Below the pieces are notes generated by a model. That model ran no database searches and was not told the DNA's origin. It worked only from the letters and a program-made list of their open reading frames with translations. Shown here one piece after another: positions 23,253-28,404 of a stretch of 28,404 nucleotides of DNA. The number at the start of each line of letters is the position of its first letter. Position 1 is the first letter of the stretch. Both the position numbers and the translations under genes were made by a program. This stretch comes from JANXVV01 sp038230975 (lineage in GTDB: Bacteria; Planctomycetota; Phycisphaerae; Tepidisphaerales; Tepidisphaeraceae): assembly GCA_038230975.1 (NCBI GenBank), contig JBBRMF010000037.1, positions 1-28,404 on the forward strand. Direction: 5' to 3'.

Positions 23253-24132
23253 GAGCCACGCTCCTGTTTTGTGGACGAAGACCAGCCAACCCACCGCGAA
23301 TCACAGATAACAGGTGCGGCAGTTTTGTAATGTGCTGCTCGACCAGACTCATCACTCGGTCAAGGATGAACCCCACTACGCCGACCGTGATAATGCAGAG
23401 GATAATGTGCTCCTGAATACCCGCGTTGTATTCCATGTTAAGAAATCCACCGAGCCCGGATTTGCCCGTGAGCATCTCGGCGGCCACAATCACCAGCCAT
23501 GCGATTCCAAGGCTCAAACGGAACCCCGTAAACATATACGGCAACGTGGCAGGAATAAGAATCCGGAACAATTTTTGCGGGCCTGATAGATTCAGTACTT
23601 TGGCGACATTGTGGTAGTCCTGTGGAATCGCCCGCACGCCGACCGCGGTGTTCATGACGGTTGGCCATAGGGAACAAATCGCCACGGTGAAGATCGCCGC
23701 TGCCTCACCGACGTCCATGCCATATTGATCTCGTAGACCCATGAACAGTAGGTAACCCAACGGCAACCAGGCCAGCGGAGACACAGGCCGCAGCACCTGG
23801 ATGATCGGATCGAAACATTTACGAAACAATTCCGATGAGCCGAGTAGAAACCCCACGGGCGTGCCGATCGCCAATGCGATCAAATAGCCCTTCATCACGC
23901 GGACCAGTGATAGCCAGGTCAGGCGAAGTATTCCCTGATCGGATTCTCCACGATAGGCGAAGGGTTCGACGATGTAGATCTTGCTTTGCTCCCAGGTCTG
24001 GATCGGTCCGGGGAGCGTGGCTTTGTTCGTCTGTGGGTTGCGTGTTACCGCGCTGGCAATGGCCCACAGACAAAACATCACGGCGATGCCGACCATTGGG
24101 AGGAGGACGATGTCAATTAATTTTTTTGTCAT
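23239..24132 (-). CDS. nrtB: nitrate-type ABC transporter permease
   Basis: The 297-residue inner-membrane permease has about six membrane segments, the first at residues 6-28. The EAA-type coupling loop is VLNLSGPQKLFRILIPATLP, followed by YMFTGFRLSLGIAWLVIVAAEM and GKSGLGGFL, typical of NrtB/SsuC/TauC permeases. The early PGPIQTWE and the RPVSPLAWLPLGYLLF block favour the nitrate/cyanate branch. ATG 24132 is used, with GAAGGG 6 bases before it; a TTG two codons earlier overlaps the nrtA stop. It begins 2 bases after nrtA ends, so the genes are tightly coupled. Confidence 0.92.
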   Translation of the reverse strand: MTKKLIDIVLLPMVGIAVMFCLWAIASAVTRNPQTNKATLPGPIQTWEQSKIYIVEPFAYRGESDQGILRLTWLSLVRVMKGYLIALAIGTPVGFLLGSSELFRKCFDPIIQVLRPVSPLAWLPLGYLLFMGLRDQYGMDVGEAAAIFTVAICSLWPTVMNTAVGVRAIPQDYHNVAKVLNLSGPQKLFRILIPATLPYMFTGFRLSLGIAWLVIVAAEMLTGKSGLGGFLNMEYNAGIQEHIILCIITVGVVGFILDRVMSLVEQHITKLPHLLSVIRGGLAGLRPQNRSVAHAVS

Positions 24133-24134
24133 GT

Positions 24135-25454
24135 TCAACCCTTCAAAGTGTGAACCGGGAAGCTCTTGGCGTACTCTTCGGGCTTGGTAGGATCGAACGT
24201 TATCCCGTCAAACAGTGTTTCGGCTTTGGTATCTATGCCGCCGTGGGTGTACGCGATTTCTTTCATCGCCTCTTCGTAGAGATCGGGACGCATGACCTTC
24301 TTGCAGACGCCTTCGTAGTCTGGTGTACCGGATATAATTCCCCAGCGGCGGAACTGGGCCATGAACCAAGTCGCGTGCTTCATCTGCGGGTAGTTGCAGT
24401 TCCGGCTGGAGAAGATCATGTAATTCGGGTCGACCGAGGTTCGACCGTCGCCGAAATCATATTTGCCTTGCATTCGACCCAGCAGATTCTCTGGCGGGGT
24501 ATTCACGTAATTTGTTTTGCTGATGATCTGGCATTGTTCCGGACGATTGCTCATGTCATCGAGCCAGACGCTTGCTTCATGCAATGCCTTGAGGCAGGCC
24601 TTCACTGTTTTGGGGTTCTTCTCGGCAAAGTCGGCACGCATCCCAAATACTTTCTCCGGATGATCTTTCCAAATGTCCTGTGAATTGATGGCGGTGAATC
24701 CAATTTTCTCGGTCACCGTCTTTGCGTTCCAGGGTTCACCGACACAGAAGCCATCCATTGCCCCCGCCTGCATGTTGGTGAACATGTTAGCCGGTGGAAC
24801 TACTTTCAGGTCGCAGTCCTTATCCGGGTTAATACCCCCGGCACCGAGCCAGTAACGCATCCACATGTTGTGGGTTCCGTAGGGGAAGGTCATGGCAAAA
24901 CTCATCGGTTTACCGGCGGCCTTAGCGGCGTCGACGATAGGCTTGAGCGCTTTCGGATCCGCTTGAACCTTACCAATCAGATCTTTCTTGAGAGATATGC
25001 TCTGACCGTTGCGATTCAGTACCCAGGGGATGACCATCGGAACGGACGTGCCCCCAAGCCCCATCGTTGAGGCGATCGGCATTCCATACAGCATGTGCGT
25101 CGCCTGTATGCTACCGCCGACCATTCCTTCATTGACCGCCTTCCAGTTACCCTGCTTGGCAACGGTGGCATCAATGCCATATTTCTTGAAGAAGCCCTTT
25201 TCATGGGCGATAACGATCGGCGAGCAGTCGGTCAGCGCGATCATTCCGAAACTGAGCTTTGTGACCTCGGGCCCTTCAGTGGCCCCGGTGCCACCGGCTG
25301 TGGCGGCGGCCATTTTGGAAGCTTCATTGCTGATCGTCGCCTCTGCCTTCTTGCAACCCGGTAAGGCGGATAGCACTGCGCCGGCACCGGCAAAGCCAGC
25401 CATTTTCAATACAGCTCGACGTGTCGTGATCTTTTTGCGGTCTGTCGTATCCAT
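24135..25454 (-). CDS. nrtA: Tat-exported nitrate-type substrate-binding protein
   Basis: This 439-residue binding protein of the NrtA/CmpA family catches nitrate, nitrite, cyanate or a similar anion for the ABC importer. The N-terminus is a twin-arginine signal (TTRRAVLKMAGF, R12-R13) ending in LPGC, which may make it a lipoprotein with Cys34. Domain blocks include KLSFGMIALTDCSPIVIAH and FCVGEPWNAKTVTEKIGF, followed by HPEKVFGMRADF. ATG 25454 is preceded by GAGAG. The frame is open for 17 codons more, but that part encodes a dispersed repeat. The substrate is inferred from the family only. Confidence 0.9.
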   Translation of the reverse strand: MDTTDRKKITTRRAVLKMAGFAGAGAVLSALPGCKKAEATISNEASKMAAATAGGTGATEGPEVTKLSFGMIALTDCSPIVIAHEKGFFKKYGIDATVAKQGNWKAVNEGMVGGSIQATHMLYGMPIASTMGLGGTSVPMVIPWVLNRNGQSISLKKDLIGKVQADPKALKPIVDAAKAAGKPMSFAMTFPYGTHNMWMRYWLGAGGINPDKDCDLKVVPPANMFTNMQAGAMDGFCVGEPWNAKTVTEKIGFTAINSQDIWKDHPEKVFGMRADFAEKNPKTVKACLKALHEASVWLDDMSNRPEQCQIISKTNYVNTPPENLLGRMQGKYDFGDGRTSVDPNYMIFSSRNCNYPQMKHATWFMAQFRRWGIISGTPDYEGVCKKVMRPDLYEEAMKEIAYTHGGIDTKAETLFDGITFDPTKPEEYAKSFPVHTLKG

Positions 25455-25486
25455 GTCATTCTCTCTTTCGTAAGTTTCTGAACCAA

Positions 25487-25511
25487 GCACGGGCGAGACG
25501 CCCATGCCACC
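25487..25511 (-). repeat. single arm of the GGCATGGGCGTCTCGCCC dispersed repeat
   Basis: Positions 25487-25511 are the reverse complement of the arm at 17451-17475, identical over the whole 25 bases. No second arm is present nearby. It lies in the 66-base gap between the NasS-like gene and nrtA, and opens a misleading in-frame start (MGVSPV) ahead of the real nrtA. Confidence 0.75.
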
Positions 25512-25520
25512 TGCTGTCTA

Positions 25521-26732
25521 TCAAGCAATCGCAATCACCGGTTGTGCATTTGCGCCATCGTGAATCGGAAGTACCGGAAGCGGTCGAGCGTGGAACGACT
25601 GCCCATTTCGCAAGGGCATCGGAGGAAAATCATCCACGGGAATATCCAAACCGATTGCCTCTGCGGCTTCGCGCCAGGCGGTGCTGTCGGTGCAGCGGGC
25701 TGCAATCGCCAGGGTGTCGGTGTCCTGCGATAAATGGCCCCATCGCACCATTTGCTCCATCATCCACACGCAATGGGTCTGGCTCGGGAACGTATACTCG
25801 GCGGCGAAAGAGCGAACCTGCCATTCCTCCGGACGCGACGATCGGTACCTGGGGTTCAGCGCAAACGATCGATCCGCTGCCAGACTTGCTTCAAGCACGT
25901 CGGTGGGTGCGTTGATGTACTGTGGCCTCGCTAGTAGCTCTGCGAGCTTGCGTACATGGGCAGGGTGATTGCAGTAGATACAGGCTTTGAGCACGGCCCG
26001 CACGAGCCCGCGCATTTCAACCGGGTGTGCATTGGCCCATCGCTCAGTCACCGCCAATACTTTCTCCGGGTGGTACGGGAGTATGTCAACCGTTGCGGCA
26101 ATCACGGCGCCAAACCCACGCTTCAGCGCCAACATGTTCCACGGTTCCCCGACACAGTAACCGTCGAGGTAATGACGACTCATATGATCCGCCACCTGCG
26201 AGGGTGGAATCGTCACCAACTGAACATCCAGATCCGGATTGATCCCGGAAGCCGCCATCCACTCTCGAAGTAGATAGTGGTGCATCGAGTAGTTGAACAC
26301 ATGGGCGAAAATCAGTTGCCTGGCACTGTGTCGATCATGGACCCATTTGGCGAGTGTGGCGGCCGAGTTCACTCCGGCATCGAATAGTTTGCGGCTGATA
26401 CTGATCGCATTCCCACCGCCGCCGAGTGCCATCACTGCAAGCAGAGGTTCGGCAAACCAATCTCGACCCAGTCGGCTGGCCAACGGCATCCCAAGCAGTG
26501 CATGGCTTGCGTCCAAGTGCCCGAAGGTCAGCTTATCGCGCACATTCGCCCACCCGATCTGGCGCTCCAACTGGACGGTGAGTCCTTCTTCCTCGAAGAA
26601 CCCCATCTCGCGGGCAACGATCAGAGGGGCAGCATCGATCAACGGCACAAACCCGACCCGAAGCACTTTTTCAGTTTTTGAAGGTCTCGATCGGGAACCG
26701 GATTTCACAACTGATCCTGTCCACCACTCCAT
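25521..26732 (-). CDS. soluble NrtA-like binding protein, NasS-like
   Basis: The 403-residue protein has the same fold as the neighbouring NrtA-like protein, sharing PLIVAREMGFFEEEGL, then HALLGMPLASRLG, YCVGEPWN and YHPEKVLAVTERWANAHP, but it has no signal peptide. Such cytoplasmic NrtA-like proteins include NasS, the nitrate/nitrite sensor that normally holds the ANTAR antiterminator NasT. The C-terminal half of NrtC is another relative. No NasT gene is in the window; the divergent LysR-type regulator might be the output instead. It is the first gene of the transporter operon, 66 bases before nrtA. Confidence 0.85.
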   Translation of the reverse strand: MEWWTGSVVKSGSRSRPSKTEKVLRVGFVPLIDAAPLIVAREMGFFEEEGLTVQLERQIGWANVRDKLTFGHLDASHALLGMPLASRLGRDWFAEPLLAVMALGGGGNAISISRKLFDAGVNSAATLAKWVHDRHSARQLIFAHVFNYSMHHYLLREWMAASGINPDLDVQLVTIPPSQVADHMSRHYLDGYCVGEPWNMLALKRGFGAVIAATVDILPYHPEKVLAVTERWANAHPVEMRGLVRAVLKACIYCNHPAHVRKLAELLARPQYINAPTDVLEASLAADRSFALNPRYRSSRPEEWQVRSFAAEYTFPSQTHCVWMMEQMVRWGHLSQDTDTLAIAARCTDSTAWREAAEAIGLDIPVDDFPPMPLRNGQSFHARPLPVLPIHDGANAQPVIAIA

Positions 26733-26793
26733 TGCAACGCCTTATAGATTTCCTCGTCCGCCGACGTTGACGCGAAGACTGTACAGGACGATG

Positions 26794-26847
26794 ATCCATG
26801 AATCCAACTCATTCTAGAGATATGAGACATTAGTTCTATTCATGGAT
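26794..26847. promoter_or_regulatory. nested inverted repeats between the LysR-type regulator and the transporter operon
   Basis: A perfect 10-base inverted repeat, ATCCATGAAT (26794-26803) and ATTCATGGAT (26838-26847), encloses CTCAT (26808-26812) and ATGAG (26822-26826) with a 9-base spacer. Dyads of this size between divergent genes are typical LysR-type activator and recall sites. The right arm ends 5 bases before the regulator ATG, which suits autorepression. Confidence 0.6.
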
Positions 26848-26852
26848 TTTGC

Positions 26853-27758
26853 ATGGAAGATGTGCATCAATTACGCGTTTTTATGGCCGTTGCCGAGAAT
26901 TTGAGCTTTACGCGGGCGGCTCAGGCGCTTTATCTCACGCAATCGGCGGTGAGCCATCAGGTGGCAGCGTTGGAAAAGGAGCTTGCGTCGCCGTTATTCG
27001 TACGGCACGGGCGGACAATTTCACTGACTCCCGCCGGATTAGTGCTGGCCGAACATTCGCGGCGCGTGTTCGGCGTACTGCGCGAAGCGGAACTAGCCGT
27101 ACGGCAAGCGGCGCGCCAGGATCTTGGTCGGCTACGTGTCGGCGCTTCTTCCACCGCCTGCCAATACATCATTCCGGAAAGCCTTCGTGAATTTCGTGAA
27201 TGCTTTCCGGGATACACGCTTTCGATCATCCCGGGCGACACCCCGCTGGTAACCGAACATCTGCTGGATGGCTCGATTGATCTGGGCTTGATCATCCGCC
27301 CGGAGCGTAAGGTCAATTTGAGTTATCACGATCTGATGATTGACGAACTTGGCTTTCTCGTCAGCCCACTGCACCCGTGGGCGCGAGCGGGAAAGGTAGA
27401 CCGTCGGCAATTGGCGGATCAGAACATGGTTCTCTATAGCCGCACCAGCGAAACATTTCGGCTGGTTGAAAAATATTTTATCCGCAGCGGCGCTCCCCTT
27501 CGGGAATGGACGGAACTGGGATCGATGGAAGCGATCAAGGAACTCGTGAAGCTTGGCCTGGGCGTCAGCATTGTTGCTCGATGGATCGCCTTGCCAGAAA
27601 TCTCCCAACGATCGCTCGTCTGGCTGCCACTGCCAGGGACAAAGTTAAAACGAAATTGGTCAATTGCCGCCGCAAAGGGCCGGGAACTCAGCATCGCGGA
27701 ACAAACCTTCATCGGACTCTGTCAGACAGTGGCGAAAGATTTGACTGACGCGTCCTGA
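26853..27758 (+). CDS. LysR-type transcriptional regulator
   Basis: The 301-residue regulator has an N-terminal winged helix-turn-helix (QLRVFMAVAENLSFTRAAQA, then LYLTQSAVSHQVAALEKEL) and a linker helix. A periplasmic-binding-protein-like effector domain follows from about residue 90 (LGRLRVGASSTACQYIIPES, VTEHLLDGSIDLGLI). It is nearest to the CysB/CbbR/Cyl type that senses small anions or metabolites. It diverges from the NasS-nrtABC-like operon and most likely controls it through the nested dyads. The ribosome binding site is weak. Confidence 0.92.
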   Translation: MEDVHQLRVFMAVAENLSFTRAAQALYLTQSAVSHQVAALEKELASPLFVRHGRTISLTPAGLVLAEHSRRVFGVLREAELAVRQAARQDLGRLRVGASSTACQYIIPESLREFRECFPGYTLSIIPGDTPLVTEHLLDGSIDLGLIIRPERKVNLSYHDLMIDELGFLVSPLHPWARAGKVDRRQLADQNMVLYSRTSETFRLVEKYFIRSGAPLREWTELGSMEAIKELVKLGLGVSIVARWIALPEISQRSLVWLPLPGTKLKRNWSIAAAKGRELSIAEQTFIGLCQTVAKDLTDAS

Positions 27759-27901
27759 CACATCAGAAACGTAAGTCATCTCACAGATTTGCTGCCAAGC
27801 GCGAGTCGAACGCTGGCTTCGCGGCCATATCGATCGCAACCCTATTTCAATGGATGTGTTCCAGGGGCGAAATGCCGATACTGTTGAGGAACCGTGTTGC
27901 T

Positions 27902-27920
27902 CATGGCTATCTCGCCCATG
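27902..27920. repeat. degenerate copy of the GGCATGGGCGTCTCGCCC repeat core
   Basis: CATGGCTATCTCGCCCATG matches the core of the copies at 211 and 17451 at 15 of 19 positions and is followed by the family-like CCACC. A possible diverged second arm, GGGGCGAAATGCC, lies about 40 bases upstream (27864-27876). It lies 22 bases before the MlaE-family start. Confidence 0.4.
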
Positions 27921-27942
27921 CCACCCTTACAGCTACCCCGCT

Positions 27943-28404
27943 ATGAATTTTCTTGCGTCGATTGGAAAGTTTGCTCTTGCACAGATTCGCAAGCTGACCT
28001 ATTTGGCAGCGGTCGTGTCGGCCGTGATTGTAGTCGGACTTCGACCTCGCCATTGGTCCCGCGCAGTGCGAAACGTACTGGCACGGCAGATTTTGTTCTC
28101 GGGCGTGGATGCGCTCAACTTCATTTTCTTCATCTCATTGCTCATCGGCGTGTCGATCGTCGTTCAAGCGAATCTCTGGTTGCGAAAGGTAGGGCAGACG
28201 CAGTTGCTTGGGCCGATTCTGGTCACCGTCATCATTCGTGAACTGGGGCCGTTGCTGGCCAATTTCGTCGTCATCGGCCGCAGTGGAAACGCCATTGCCG
28301 CCGAACTGGCCAACATGAAAGTGAACGGTGAAATCCATTTGCTCGATTCGATGGGGCTGGACCCCTGTGTCTATCTGGTCATTCCTCGCGTGCTGGGATT
28401 TGCC
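27943..28404 (+). CDS. mlaE: MlaE-family ABC transporter permease, 3' part beyond the window
   Basis: From ATG 27943 the frame is open for 154 codons to the window edge. The protein matches the MlaE/TTG2B permease family of the Mla/MCE phospholipid transporters: VRNVLARQILFSGVDALNF, FISLLIGVSIVVQANLWL, then VIIRELGPLLANFVVIGRSG and AIAAELANMKVNGEIHLLDS with MGLDPCVYLVIPRVLGFA. Family length is about 250, so roughly 100 residues are missing. It should move phospholipids across the inner membrane with an MlaF ATPase and an MCE-domain protein encoded beyond the edge. No clear ribosome binding site is visible, so another start a little upstream cannot be excluded. Confidence 0.9.
   Translation, partial: MNFLASIGKFALAQIRKLTYLAAVVSAVIVVGLRPRHWSRAVRNVLARQILFSGVDALNFIFFISLLIGVSIVVQANLWLRKVGQTQLLGPILVTVIIRELGPLLANFVVIGRSGNAIAAELANMKVNGEIHLLDSMGLDPCVYLVIPRVLGFA

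Noticed and set aside
23835..24683. A 282-codon plus-strand frame
   Set aside because: It is antisense to the nrtB- and nrtA-like genes and reads as arginine- and cysteine-rich noise.
27894..28241. A 115-codon plus-strand frame near the right edge
   Set aside because: The other frame from 27943 encodes an unmistakable MlaE permease that runs off the window, so this one is a shadow.
1..28404. CRISPR arrays, tRNA or rRNA genes, and complete insertion sequences
   Set aside because: Reading both strands I saw no regularly spaced direct repeats of CRISPR type, no tRNA T-loop with a matching acceptor stem, no rRNA-like stretch, and no transposase.

Overview
The window looks like chromosomal DNA from a planctomycete, most likely of the Phycisphaerae/Tepidisphaerales type. 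The main pointers are a C-terminal zinc ribbon of the GYDLRATPDRCPECG type (16123-16608), which I associate strongly with that group, a PEP-CTERM-like exported protein with a VPLP-type tail, small lipoproteins, and several families of short palindromic dispersed repeats. The taxonomic call is inference from these features; no rRNA or tRNA gene is visible.

Left part (1-4749): the possible tail of a gene, a palindromic repeat, a large reverse-strand lipoprotein joining a YVTN beta-propeller to a phosphoesterase domain, then forward-strand transaldolase (tal) and an unknown 131-residue protein.

Middle-left (4775-14541): a 9.8 kb array in which every gene is on the minus strand. In transcription order it holds nuoD, a zinc-ribbon protein, a gene interrupted by an in-frame TAA, a DUF433-DUF5615 toxin-antitoxin pair, a GT4 glycosyltransferase, nuoE, a CX5R phosphatase, two small unknown proteins, nuoF, a Uma2-family protein, a second GT4 glycosyltransferase, and a DUF4258-like toxin with its small partner. 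The last three genes are linked by two ATGA overlaps. Three complex I subunits are thus spread through a stretch filled with toxin-antitoxin and glycosyltransferase genes, with repeats or hairpins in three of the gaps.

Centre (14542-21455): parB, bracketed by two parS-like palindromes and without a neighbouring parA; two small membrane proteins; deoC; a convergent methyltransferase separated from deoC by a palindromic repeat; a small lipoprotein; a HEAT/TPR protein; a membrane protein with a long polar tail; and an exported protein that appears to combine a TLDc-like domain with a PEP-CTERM-type sorting tail.

Right part (21475-28404): a minus-strand nitrate/nitrite/cyanate-type ABC transporter operon (NasS-like soluble binding protein, Tat-exported NrtA-like binding protein, NrtB-like permease, two ATPases), divergent from a LysR-type regulator, with nested inverted repeats in the shared control region. 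The window ends inside an MlaE-family lipid-transport permease.

No gene-free stretch exceeds 300 bases. The longest are 14542-14786 (parS and divergent control region) and 49-283 (nothing coding seen; palindromic repeat at its end). No CRISPR array, complete insertion sequence, tRNA or rRNA was seen. I found no wholly new system that I can stand behind. The strongest leads are the glycosyltransferase-toxin-antitoxin coupling, the interrupted gene at 12434-12898, the parS-bracketed parB, and the TLDc/PEP-CTERM combination.
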